From Pseudomonas sp. MYb60 (GTDB lineage: Bacteria; Pseudomonadota; Gammaproteobacteria; Pseudomonadales; Pseudomonadaceae), in contig NZ_PCOZ01000008.1 in assembly GCF_002979555.1 (NCBI RefSeq), positions 124,001-188,000 on the forward strand: a stretch of DNA of 64,000 bases, in the 5' to 3' direction. A program made the position numbers and the translations under genes. This document shows, piece after piece, positions 7,910 to 20,065 of this stretch (position 1 is its first letter; each line of letters opens with the position of its first letter). The notes below the pieces were generated by a model, which saw nothing but the letters and a program-made list of their open reading frames with translations, did not search any database and was not told where the DNA came from.

Positions 7910-9718
7910 ATGATGGAAATGCGATCCACTGTGGCCAGCATTGGCCTGTGCGCGGTGTTGCTGCTGGTGGGTGGTTGCTCCCCCGGCGATGAGCAGAAGC
8001 AGGCCTCCCTCGAAGAGAAAGCCGACACGTTCGAACAATCCCTCGACAGCATCCGGGATCCAAAACTTCGCGATGCCATCGCCGACCTTGGCGGTTCGCT
8101 GCTGTTGCTCGAACGGGCACGGTTCAAGCTCGCCACCAAGCCCATCGAAGCCGAGTATGGCGAAGACAATGTCGCCCTGATCAAGCACTACCCCACGCCC
8201 CAGGCGCTGGTGGACACCTACATCAATGGCCTGTTCGTGCTGCGCAAGACCTCGCACTCCGACTACCTCACCGATTTGCAGCCGGTTTTTCCATTCGACA
8301 CCTTCCCGTTTCCCCACGGCGTGGAATGGCAGTCAGTCACCCTGAGCAACAACAAAGTGGTGCCCTTCCAGCCGGAATGGTCGGAAACCGATCCCGGTAT
8401 CCAGCTCAGCCCCAGCAGTTCCAACCTGACCAACCCCGATGACCTGACGGTGACCTACCCGTTCTTCGACGGCATCGAAACGGAAAACAAAAGCCAGCCC
8501 CAGCCCGTCAGCCTCAAGGGCGCGGTGGAAGTGATCGCGCCGGGCAACGTGCTGACCTTTGATTTATCGAAACAGGACGTGGGCCATAAACGCACCGAAG
8601 GCAATATCACCGTCCACCTGCTGCTCCTGGAAAAAAACTACGCCGAGATCGAGCTGACCAACACCGCGCCCCTGGCCCCGGAGGTCGGTGACGACGCCCC
8701 CAATCCGCTGCTGTTGCAGGCCCGCGACAGCACCGGGCAATTTCTCACGCGTGCCGGGTCGATCAATGAAAGCACGGCGCAAGTGGCGTTCTACGAGAAA
8801 CAACTGGCCGAGATGCAAAAGCAGGACGCCTGGTCCGAGGCGTTCGAAAAGAAGCTCTCCGACCAACAGAAAGCCTTCGAGCACCAACAGGCCAGCCATT
8901 ACGCCAAGGTGTATTTCAATGGGATGATCGACACGCTGCAGGTCAACGTGCTGGACTTTTCCACAGCCTCACTGACCCGCAAGGACCTTGACTTACCGGT
9001 GCTGCGCTTCGACAAGAACAGCCTGCAACAGACCGTGCAGGCCCTGCCAATGCCAGTCACCGTGTACGACGACAGCGCCGCCAACTGGCTCAAGGGCGCG
9101 ACATTGACCGAGGATCAACTGAAAAACAGCGTCACCCTCAGCCAGTCCGTCGAAGACGCCAGCGCGGCGCATATCCTGTTCGACCACCCCTTCACCTTCA
9201 ACGACGACCTCGTCGGCAGCGAGCGCAACAGCAGCGAATCTCCCGTGACCTTCTTCACCGCCAACGACAAGGGTGAACGCGGCGAGCCCATCGAGTTGCC
9301 CACCGAGGCGTTTGAGCTGAACCCGACGCGCGGTACTCTCACCTACGACCTCAACCTGTTTCCGGAAACCCCGGCCTTCGTGGTGGGGTCGATCCCGCTG
9401 TTCCTGGCGACTATCGATAAAGGTGAGATCGACGTGGCCAAGCTGCCCAAGGGCTTGTCGCTCAAGGACAACGCGCTGATCGTCGACCAGCAGGCATTCC
9501 CCGCCGACAGCTGGCGCTTCTTCGCCAAGGACGCCAGCGGCAAGTATCTCAAGGAGATTCTGGGTGTGAGTCACCGGGCCGAGGAATATGGCACGGCGAT
9601 GTTTGATGTGCATTATTTTTACGGACAGCCGAGCGCTCTGGAAAGCTACCAACGCACCGACCTGAGTACCGTGCAATACGGTTTCGAGGTCAAACTGGAC
9701 AAGCCCGAGGCCAAATAA
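7910..9718 (+). CDS. Large outer-membrane-type lipoprotein, unknown function
   Basis: The 602-residue protein starts at the ATG at 7910, preceded by AGGAAA, and has a lipoprotein signal ending in LLLVGGC, so the mature protein begins with a lipidated cysteine. The next residues (S, P) are not the Asp that would keep it in the inner membrane, so outer-membrane sorting is likely. The body has no recognised domain: a helical region at about residues 20-90, beta-rich sequence, and a charged helix around 290-330 (EKQLAEMQKQDAWSEAFEKK). It may be a surface or periplasmic structural lipoprotein. It appears monocistronic. Confidence 0.75.
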   Translation: MMEMRSTVASIGLCAVLLLVGGCSPGDEQKQASLEEKADTFEQSLDSIRDPKLRDAIADLGGSLLLLERARFKLATKPIEAEYGEDNVALIKHYPTPQALVDTYINGLFVLRKTSHSDYLTDLQPVFPFDTFPFPHGVEWQSVTLSNNKVVPFQPEWSETDPGIQLSPSSSNLTNPDDLTVTYPFFDGIETENKSQPQPVSLKGAVEVIAPGNVLTFDLSKQDVGHKRTEGNITVHLLLLEKNYAEIELTNTAPLAPEVGDDAPNPLLLQARDSTGQFLTRAGSINESTAQVAFYEKQLAEMQKQDAWSEAFEKKLSDQQKAFEHQQASHYAKVYFNGMIDTLQVNVLDFSTASLTRKDLDLPVLRFDKNSLQQTVQALPMPVTVYDDSAANWLKGATLTEDQLKNSVTLSQSVEDASAAHILFDHPFTFNDDLVGSERNSSESPVTFFTANDKGERGEPIELPTEAFELNPTRGTLTYDLNLFPETPAFVVGSIPLFLATIDKGEIDVAKLPKGLSLKDNALIVDQQAFPADSWRFFAKDASGKYLKEILGVSHRAEEYGTAMFDVHYFYGQPSALESYQRTDLSTVQYGFEVKLDKPEAK

Positions 9719-9721
9719 CCG

Positions 9722-10051
9722 TCAGTGGTGGGTGTCACTGACACTTTGGCCTCGCCCGCCGTTGAGCTGACGCAGATGGGCCTGCATGTGCAGGCACCAG
9801 ATCTGCGGGTCGCCCGCCAGTTCATACCCGTGCAGGGTCAGGCTGTCGACGATGGATTCCAGAATGGTTTGTGCCACGAAAGGCCCAGGGAACGGCCCCT
9901 GGGACTTGATGGTGGAGGGCTGTTCACCGGTCATGCCGGCGGCAAACAACAAGGTCCACATCCCGTTATCCCCGGCGAGAGGCCGAATGGAGCATTCGAT
10001 ACGGGTGACCAGGCCAAAGCACTGGCGGGTGAGGCAGAGGTTGCGCGACAT
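9722..10051 (-). CDS. Conserved Pseudomonas hypothetical protein
   Basis: The frame from ATG 10051 (GAGGG upstream) encodes 109 residues beginning MSRNLCLTRQCFGLVTRIEC. The conserved-looking core includes LFAAGMTGEQPSTIKSQGP and the end WCLHMQAHLRQLN. I recall close relatives in other pseudomonads but no assigned function. It has no signal peptide or membrane segment, so it is probably cytoplasmic. It is convergent with the lipoprotein gene; the stops are three bases apart. An in-frame ATG at 10081 is a less likely start. Confidence 0.65.
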   Translation of the reverse strand: MSRNLCLTRQCFGLVTRIECSIRPLAGDNGMWTLLFAAGMTGEQPSTIKSQGPFPGPFVAQTILESIVDSLTLHGYELAGDPQIWCLHMQAHLRQLNGGRGQSVSDTHH

Positions 10052-10262
10052 GGCGGCGACCCTCGGTAGATCGGCGTTCAACCTCCGCTCGGGGCGTAGG
10101 CTGTTTCTATCCAGCGACTGGTATGGATATCCCTTGAGCAGAGAATAGAAGAAAACCGCGACAAACCAAGGTTGTAGAGACCAACGGGCGTTGGCCTCTC
10201 AACCCTCAGTCAATTTCATGACATGCATCCCAACACATCAAACCTCAGCGCTGGGCTGATGC

Positions 10263-10290
10263 AGGAAGGGGGCTTGCTCCCTTCCCACAC
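10263..10290. repeat. REP-like palindrome
   Basis: GGAAGGG and CCCTTCC are arms around the central GGCTTGCT core typical of P. fluorescens REP elements. It lies just beyond the 3' end of the LonB-like gene and may also end transcription. Confidence 0.65.
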
Positions 10291-10310
10291 TGACCGCAAC
10301 GTGATGGGAA

Positions 10311-12749
10311 TCAGGTGGGCTTGGCTTCGGCCAGCGCCTGCTGCGCCAACTCCTTCTCCGCTTCCTTGAGGTCCTCCTCGCTGATCATCTCGGCAATCGC
10401 GCGCAACCGCTCGACCACCCGCGCATTGACCGTACCTTCCCGGAACTGCCCTTCCGCGTCCGGCTCACCGGCGTCTTCGCCCACCAGCAGGCTCAGCGCT
10501 TCGTCTGCCTGGCGCACAGCGTAAACGTGGAACTGCCCGGCGCGCACGGCCTGCAGCACTTTCTCGTCGAGCATCAGCGTGGCGACGTTGGCCTGGGGAA
10601 TGATTGCCCCTTGCTCGCCGGTCAAACCGCGGGCTTCGCAGAGGCGGAAGAAACCTTCGATCTTCTCGTTGACCCCACCCACCGCCTGCACTTCACCAAA
10701 CTGGTTGATCGAGCCGGTGATTGCAAAGCACTGCTTGAGCGGCGTCTTCGACAGGGCCGAGATCAAGGTGCACGCCTCGCCCAGCGACGCGCTGTCGCCG
10801 TCCACGTAACCGTAGGACTGTTCCAGCGCGATACTGGCCGAGATCGCCAACGGGAATTCCTGGGCATAACGGCTGCCTAGGTAACCGGTCAGAATCATCA
10901 CGCCCTTGGAGTGGATCGGCTGGCCGAGGTTGACCTCACGTTCGATGTCGACAATGCCGCTGCCGCCCGGGTACACCGTGGCAGAAATCCGCGCCGGCAC
11001 GCCGAAGGCCGAGTCCCCGACTTCCAGCACCGTCAGGCCGTTGCACTTGCCCACCGCCGCACCGGCGGTGTCGATCAGAATGACCCCGGCGAGCATGTCG
11101 TCGAGAATCCGCGCCGACACGCGCCCGGTGCGCGTGGCCTTGGCCTTGAGCGCGCGCTCGATGTGCCCGGCGTCGGTCATCTCGTCGCCTGCCAGGTGAC
11201 GGATGAAATCCGCCTCGCTGACCAGCTGGAACAAGTCACCAATACGCGCCGACAAGCGCCCCTGGTGCTCCGCCAACCGTGCGCTGTACGTGGCCAACCG
11301 CGCCACCGCATCCGAGGTCAGCGGCGCCATGCCTTCTTCCGAAGTACGGGTCTTGAGCAACTGGGCGAACTGCTCCAGGCTCTCGTCCACCATCGGGATG
11401 TCTTCGTCGAAGTCCACCAGCACGCGGAACATCTCCTGGAAGTCCGGATCGGCGTCCTGCAACGCGTAGTACAGCTGGCGCGAACCGATGATGATCACCT
11501 TGACCTGCAACGGGATCATCTGCGGGTTGAGGGTCACGGTGGCCAGGCGGCCCAGCTCGCCCAAAGGTGATTCCATCTTCAGCTTGCGCGATTGCAGGGA
11601 ACGCTTGAGAGCGTCCCACACGAACGGCTCGCCGAGCATTTTTTCGGCTTCCAGGATCAGGAAGCCGCCATTGGCGCGGTGCAAGGCACCCGGGCGCAAC
11701 TGGCGATAAGTGGTGTAGAGCGCGCCTTGGTCGGTGCTGTATTCGATACGGCCGAACAGATTGTCGTAGGTCGGGTGCGGTTCGAACACCACCGGTGCGC
11801 CACCGTTGACCGCATGGCCCACCACCAGGCTCGGGCAGTACTGCTCCTCAAGCAGCTTGCGCGCCTGGGCGTCGGTCTTGGCGTCGTCCACCAACTGCTC
11901 GACCACGGTCTTGAGCAAGTACACCTGCATGGCTTGCAGGTAACCGCACACGGCGGCGTTCTCGGCGTACTTTTCCGACAGCGGTGCGAGCAAAGGCTGC
12001 AGGGCCAGGGTGATGGTTTCTTCGTTGAACTGACGCAGTTGGTTGTTGGACTCGCGCTTCCACTGCGGCAGGCTGGCCAGTTCTTCGTTGAGGCGTTCTT
12101 CCAGCTCGGAAATGTCCGTATGGAAGCGTTCGCGATCGGCTTCCGGCAGCTGCGAGAACTCAGCCTCGTCCAGCGCCTTGCCGTCGAGCATCGGGGTAAA
12201 GGCGATGTTGGTACTGTCGCGGTACAGCGCCACGTCCTTTTCCAGGGCCAGGCGTTCGATCACGTCCAGGGCCTTGTCGTAGCGCTGGTTGAAAGCGCGG
12301 TCGATGGCGCTTTTGCGCTGTTGATACGTCGGGTGCTCGAAGACCGCCGGAAAGGTGGCCACCAAGTTATCGACCAACCCATTGATATCGGCAATGAACG
12401 CCGCCGCAGCACCGCCTGGCAATTCCAGGGCACGGGGCTCACGCGGGTCATCGAAATTGTTCACATAGACCCAGTCCGCCGGGGTCTGCAGACGTTTGCC
12501 TTCAGCTTTCAGGTAGCGTTTGACGAACGAAAAGCGGCCGGTACCCGGCTCGCCCATGACAAACACGTTGTAACCGGGACGTGGCATCGCCACCCCGAAC
12601 TGCAACGCTTCTACTGCGCGTTCCTGGCCAAGCACACCGCGAAAGGGCTCCAAATCATTGGTGGTCGAGAAGCTGAACTGTTCAGCGGAGAAAGGGCGAG
12701 TCAGCGCTTCGGGCGCTAGACGCAAGCTGGCAGCTACAGGATCAGGCAT
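10311..12749 (-). CDS. LonB-like ATP-dependent protease (AAA ATPase, Lon S16 domain; YcbZ/LonH type)
   Basis: The 812-residue protein pairs an N-terminal ATPase-like region with a C-terminal Lon proteolytic domain. The catalytic Ser lies in DGDSASLGEA and the Lys in GGVNEKIEGFF, the classical Lon dyad. The N-terminal Walker A-like loop reads GEPGTGRFSF, with Arg where the canonical Lys should be, as is common in this branch; the large middle region (LVVGHAVNGGAPVVFE to NGGFLILEAEKML) is typical of the YcbZ group. It should degrade unfolded or specific cytoplasmic substrates, which are unknown. It has no lid-type Lon N-domain and is transcribed alone. Confidence 0.85.
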   Translation of the reverse strand: MPDPVAASLRLAPEALTRPFSAEQFSFSTTNDLEPFRGVLGQERAVEALQFGVAMPRPGYNVFVMGEPGTGRFSFVKRYLKAEGKRLQTPADWVYVNNFDDPREPRALELPGGAAAAFIADINGLVDNLVATFPAVFEHPTYQQRKSAIDRAFNQRYDKALDVIERLALEKDVALYRDSTNIAFTPMLDGKALDEAEFSQLPEADRERFHTDISELEERLNEELASLPQWKRESNNQLRQFNEETITLALQPLLAPLSEKYAENAAVCGYLQAMQVYLLKTVVEQLVDDAKTDAQARKLLEEQYCPSLVVGHAVNGGAPVVFEPHPTYDNLFGRIEYSTDQGALYTTYRQLRPGALHRANGGFLILEAEKMLGEPFVWDALKRSLQSRKLKMESPLGELGRLATVTLNPQMIPLQVKVIIIGSRQLYYALQDADPDFQEMFRVLVDFDEDIPMVDESLEQFAQLLKTRTSEEGMAPLTSDAVARLATYSARLAEHQGRLSARIGDLFQLVSEADFIRHLAGDEMTDAGHIERALKAKATRTGRVSARILDDMLAGVILIDTAGAAVGKCNGLTVLEVGDSAFGVPARISATVYPGGSGIVDIEREVNLGQPIHSKGVMILTGYLGSRYAQEFPLAISASIALEQSYGYVDGDSASLGEACTLISALSKTPLKQCFAITGSINQFGEVQAVGGVNEKIEGFFRLCEARGLTGEQGAIIPQANVATLMLDEKVLQAVRAGQFHVYAVRQADEALSLLVGEDAGEPDAEGQFREGTVNARVVERLRAIAEMISEEDLKEAEKELAQQALAEAKPT

Positions 12750-13017
12750 CGGGCTTCCTTACATCAGGCGGGGCAGATGTCGGCATTCTGGCTCCCCCTT
12801 GCGCGCAATGGCAAGGCGCGAAATGGGGAAAGCGCGAGCGCGCAACAGGTCCTACAAAAAAATCGCGGTAACACTGATTGTTTTATAAAAAAACACGGAA
12901 CCCCGAGAACGTGCCTAAACTCCAAACTGCGCGGGTTGGACTAATAACCGATCCCTCAGGGCGCTGCGATGCGCCTGAACCCTTGTCCATTGGTTTGCAC
13001 ACAAAGAGAACAAAGCT

Positions 13018-13506
13018 ATGAAACGGATCCTTCTCGGTACTCTCTTCACCGTCGTCTCCCTCAATGCAATGGCAGAAGCACCAGGTGGCCCGAACTGCGG
13101 TTGGGGCAACATGTTGTTCGAAGGCCAGCGCGGTACTCCGGCTCACTTCCTGGCTTCCACTACCAACGGTACTTCGGGCAACGCCACCTTCGGCATGACC
13201 TCGGGCACCAACGGTTGCAGCACCAACAGCGCCCTGACTTACGGCGGCAAGTCCTGGATTGCCATGAACGGCATGATGAACGAGCTCTCCGAAGACATGG
13301 CCAAGGGTAATGGCGAAGCACTGACCACCTACGCGGTGGTACTGGGTGTGGCTCCGGAAGATCGCGATCACTTCGCGGCCGTGACCCACGAACACTTCCA
13401 GCAGATCTTCAGCAAAGCTGACGTGACCGCTGACGACGTACACAACAACACCGTGGCTGTACTGAAAAGCGATGCCCGTCTGGCGAAATACGTCACCCAG
13501 GCTTAA
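13018..13506 (+). CDS. DUF3015 family secreted protein
   Basis: The 162-residue protein starts with a clear signal peptide (MKRILLGTLFTVVSLNAMA) and continues with the DUF3015 signature: GPNCGWGNMLFEGQ, the glycine/threonine-rich SGNATFGMTSGTNGCS and an alpha-helical C-terminal half. Two cysteines, one in each motif, could form a disulfide. It is probably periplasmic. The function of the family is not known. It is followed at once by a strong terminator. Confidence 0.85.
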   Translation: MKRILLGTLFTVVSLNAMAEAPGGPNCGWGNMLFEGQRGTPAHFLASTTNGTSGNATFGMTSGTNGCSTNSALTYGGKSWIAMNGMMNELSEDMAKGNGEALTTYAVVLGVAPEDRDHFAAVTHEHFQQIFSKADVTADDVHNNTVAVLKSDARLAKYVTQA

Positions 13507-13515
13507 GCTCGACCC

Positions 13516-13547
13516 GCCCGCGCCCTCAAGGCGCGGGCTCTTTTTTT
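13516..13547 (+). terminator. Rho-independent terminator after the DUF3015 gene
   Basis: GCCCGCGC and GCGCGGGC arms are followed by TCTTTTTTT, ten bases beyond the DUF3015 stop codon. Confidence 0.85.
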
Positions 13548-13596
13548 GGACCCGCCTCCCCTTTGGGTCTCACTTTTTCCGACTTAAGTTGCCCCT

Positions 13597-15450
13597 ATGC
13601 TCAAACGCTTTGCCTGGATGGCACTCTTCGCCTGCGCCCCGCTGTACGCGGCCCCGCACCTTGATGATCAACGTTTGCAGCAATTGGCCAATGATCCGTT
13701 CTGGCTGTCCCTGGGCCATTACGAAGCCGGCAAGATCAGTGGCTGGCGCAGTTACGTCAGCGACCAGAAGTTCTTCCTCGCACCCGAAGGCGCTCACCAT
13801 CCGGATGCCGAACTCAAGGCCACCGTTGACGCCCTCTATGCGAACGCCAGCCTTGGCGAGAAACACGCCCAATGCGTCTACCCCGCACGTACCCGCTGGC
13901 TCAAGGATCAGTTGCACCTCACTGACCTGCCGGCTGTGGACTGCACCGAATTCAAGCAATGGTTCAAGGACGTCGCCCCCCACAGCGCGGTGATGATCTT
14001 CCCGGCGGCCTACCTCAACAGCCCGTCGTCGATGTTCGGCCACACCCTGCTGCGCATCGATCAGGCCGACGTGCAAAGCAACAACACCGCACTGCTCAGC
14101 TACGCGATCAACTTCGGCGCCTACATCGAGGGCTCGGACAACAGCATCCTCTACGCCTGGAAAGGTTTGATGGGCGGGTACCCCGGCCTGTTTGCGCTGG
14201 TGCCTTATCAGGAGAAGCTCTCGGAATACCGCAGCCTCGAAAACCGCGACCTGTGGGAATACCGCCTCAACCTCACGCAGGTCGAGACCGAGCGCATGGT
14301 CGAGCACGTGTGGGAACTCAAGCAGATCCAGTTCGACTATTTCTTCTTCGACGAAAACTGCTCCTACCGCCTGCTGGAATTGCTCCAGGTGGCGCGTCCC
14401 GGCTTGCGCCTGACCGAACAGTTCCCGCTGACCGCCATTCCCACCGACACCGTCAAGGCGGTGAAAGACGCGGGCCTGGTGGAGAAGATCGACTACAGGC
14501 CATCCCGTGAACGCGAGTTGCTGGAACGCGCCAAGCCCCTGGACAGTGACGAACAACAGTGGGTACTCAAGGTCAGCGACGACCAGAAGCAATTGCAGGA
14601 GCCGGCCTTCAAAGCCCTGCCCCGCGAGCGCCAGGCCCTGATCATCGACGCGGCCTACCGCCTCGGCCGCTACCGCGCCAATGGCCTGGAGCGCGACACT
14701 GCCCGCTCCCAACGCAGCTTCGAACTGCTGCGTGCAATCAACCAGAACCCTGCGCCCGACCTCAAGATCACACCGCCCGGCCTGCCGGAAAACGGCCATG
14801 AATCACGCACCTGGCAAGCCGGCATCGGCACCCGTGGCGACAAGGCGTTTGGCGAGTACGGCCTGCGCATGGCCTACCACGACCTTAACGACAACGCCGA
14901 AGGTTTCCCCCTCGGCGCGCAGATCGAAATCCTGCAAATGAAATTGCGCCAGTACGAAGGCAACCAGTGGCAACTGCAGCAACTGGACCTGGCGACCATC
15001 CGCTCCCTGACCCCGCGTAATGCATTGCTGCAGCCGTGGTCGTGGCAAGTCACCGGTGGCCTTGAACGCGTACCGGGCAAACACGACGATGAAACCCTCG
15101 TCGCCCACGTCAACGGCGGCGCCGGCGGCACCTGGCAACTGCGCGACGACATGCTCGGCTTCGCCCTTGGCACCGTGCGCGTGGAACACAACAACGACTT
15201 CAGCGAAGCCATCTCCCCCGCTGCCGGCTTCAACACCGGCGTGCTGTGGAAAAACCCGCTGGGCAACCTGAGCCTGGAAGCCAAGGGCGACTTCTTCACC
15301 AATGGCGAAGTGCGCCGCAGCATCAGCCTGAACCAGCAATGGGAGCTGTCGCGCAACCTGGGCTTGCGCCTGAGTGCCCAGCGTGAGTACAGCCACCTGT
15401 CGACGCCGGTGAATGAAGTGATGCTTGAAGTGAAGTGGTATCACTACTGA
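13597..15450 (+). CDS. DUF4105 family envelope protein
   Basis: The 617-residue protein has a signal peptide (about residues 1-18) and a DUF4105 domain at roughly residues 120-290. Within it a His in SPSSMFGHTLLRI and a Cys in FFFDENCSYRLLELL are the most conserved-looking polar residues; their spacing suggests a permuted papain-like catalytic pair, which is inference. The C-terminal half (from about residue 400) has alternating beta strands ending in KWYHY and looks like a small outer-membrane barrel. It is therefore probably an outer-membrane protein with a periplasmic domain, possibly acting on lipoproteins or the envelope. Confidence 0.8.
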   Translation: MLKRFAWMALFACAPLYAAPHLDDQRLQQLANDPFWLSLGHYEAGKISGWRSYVSDQKFFLAPEGAHHPDAELKATVDALYANASLGEKHAQCVYPARTRWLKDQLHLTDLPAVDCTEFKQWFKDVAPHSAVMIFPAAYLNSPSSMFGHTLLRIDQADVQSNNTALLSYAINFGAYIEGSDNSILYAWKGLMGGYPGLFALVPYQEKLSEYRSLENRDLWEYRLNLTQVETERMVEHVWELKQIQFDYFFFDENCSYRLLELLQVARPGLRLTEQFPLTAIPTDTVKAVKDAGLVEKIDYRPSRERELLERAKPLDSDEQQWVLKVSDDQKQLQEPAFKALPRERQALIIDAAYRLGRYRANGLERDTARSQRSFELLRAINQNPAPDLKITPPGLPENGHESRTWQAGIGTRGDKAFGEYGLRMAYHDLNDNAEGFPLGAQIEILQMKLRQYEGNQWQLQQLDLATIRSLTPRNALLQPWSWQVTGGLERVPGKHDDETLVAHVNGGAGGTWQLRDDMLGFALGTVRVEHNNDFSEAISPAAGFNTGVLWKNPLGNLSLEAKGDFFTNGEVRRSISLNQQWELSRNLGLRLSAQREYSHLSTPVNEVMLEVKWYHY

Positions 15451-15474
15451 CCAAAGCCTGGCCGGGATCAACAG

Positions 15475-15498
15475 GTGGGAGGGGCTTGCCCCTCCCAC
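15475..15498. repeat. REP palindrome
   Basis: GTGGGAGGGGC and GCCCCTCCCAC are perfect 11-base arms around TT. It sits 25 bases after the DUF4105 stop and probably also forms the 3' end of that mRNA. Confidence 0.75.
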
Positions 15499-15624
15499 AT
15501 TGGGTCTGCGTGTATCCAGACACTCATCGCCGCCCAACACCTTTCTCACCTCCCTTTCACACCTCCCAGACAAATCCCCTTCTAGACTCTCCCCATCAGC
15601 CGTGAAACGGCCAGGGAGTACGCC

Positions 15625-15981
15625 ATGTGGCGGTATGCGTTAATGCTGTATGCGGCGTTGTGGCTGGCGGGTTGCCAATCCACTCATCAGGATTTATTGG
15701 CCAAGGGCTACCCTCCGGCCTTTGCCGATGGCTTTGATGACGGCTGCAGCAGCGGTCGTCAGGCGGCGGGGGTGATTACCGGCGAGTTTCGCAAGAACGT
15801 CCCGCGGTATCTGAAAGACCGGCAGTACGCCGAAGGCTGGGAGGATGGCTTTCGCCAATGCAAGGCCATGCGTGAGAACGAAGAGTTGCGTGACTATAAG
15901 GACAACCACTGGGATGACCGCGAGCGCGACTGGCAGCAGGAGAAAACCCGCGATGCCGCCAGGGCCTATCGTTCGCAGTAG
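15625..15981 (+). CDS. Small lipoprotein, unknown function
   Basis: The 118-residue protein has a lipoprotein signal peptide with the lipobox LWLAGC. The mature part carries the string GYPPAFADGFDDGCSSGRQA, a second GWEDGFRQCK element of similar pattern and a highly charged C-terminal helix (DDRERDWQQEKTRDAARAY). The paired G-x-x-D-G-F/C elements with a cysteine each suggest a small disulfide-bonded helical hairpin. It is likely anchored in the outer membrane facing the periplasm. Confidence 0.75.
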   Translation: MWRYALMLYAALWLAGCQSTHQDLLAKGYPPAFADGFDDGCSSGRQAAGVITGEFRKNVPRYLKDRQYAEGWEDGFRQCKAMRENEELRDYKDNHWDDRERDWQQEKTRDAARAYRSQ

Positions 15982-16051
15982 CTCGCTTTCAGATATCCAC
16001 CGAAACTAATGCGCGGCGAACAGGGCCCTAACTCTATTGAGGGAGAACGTC

Positions 16052-17901
<1,850 letters not shown>

Positions 17902-18106
17902 TTAACGGAGATTGAGCCGGACTTTATCAATTCGTTTCGCACTGCGACAGGGCAAAATGTCGCCTTTGTGAATTTAAATGGTGCATTGGATATAAATAAA
18001 CCGAAAAAGCAGGGGTTTTGTGCACCTGAAAAGGGAATCCCTACCCTGTGCATGCACCAACGTGTAGACCGTCTTCGGTGACGATCAGGTCGCCCTGAAA
18101 ACACGC

Positions 18107-18133
18107 AAAAAAAAACGGAGCCCGAAGGCTCCG
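18107..18133 (-). terminator. Rho-independent terminator of ettA
   Basis: On the minus strand CGGAGCC, a TTCG loop and GGCTCCG are followed by nine T. It lies 23 bases beyond the ettA stop codon. Confidence 0.9.
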
Positions 18134-18156
18134 CTCTTTCACACCACCCACCCGAA

Positions 18157-19821
<1,665 letters not shown>

Positions 19822-20065
19822 GGTGAACCTAGCGTCAGTGACTGATGAATTGAGCGGGCGAAGCCCGTGCCAGGCCATGCGCCGCGCGGGCCGTTGACTC
19901 TCATCAATGCCTGCGTGGGGAAAAAGCCTGAATGTCTGGAGCTGGAACGCCCCGCGTAACCGGCAAAGCTACCTGAATGCTGTTGGTCAGTCCAGCCAGG
20001 CGGGGCTGGCACTTTGCCACAACTCAAGGCATGCTAGCCGCCCTTCGGCGTCCGGCTTATAGTGC

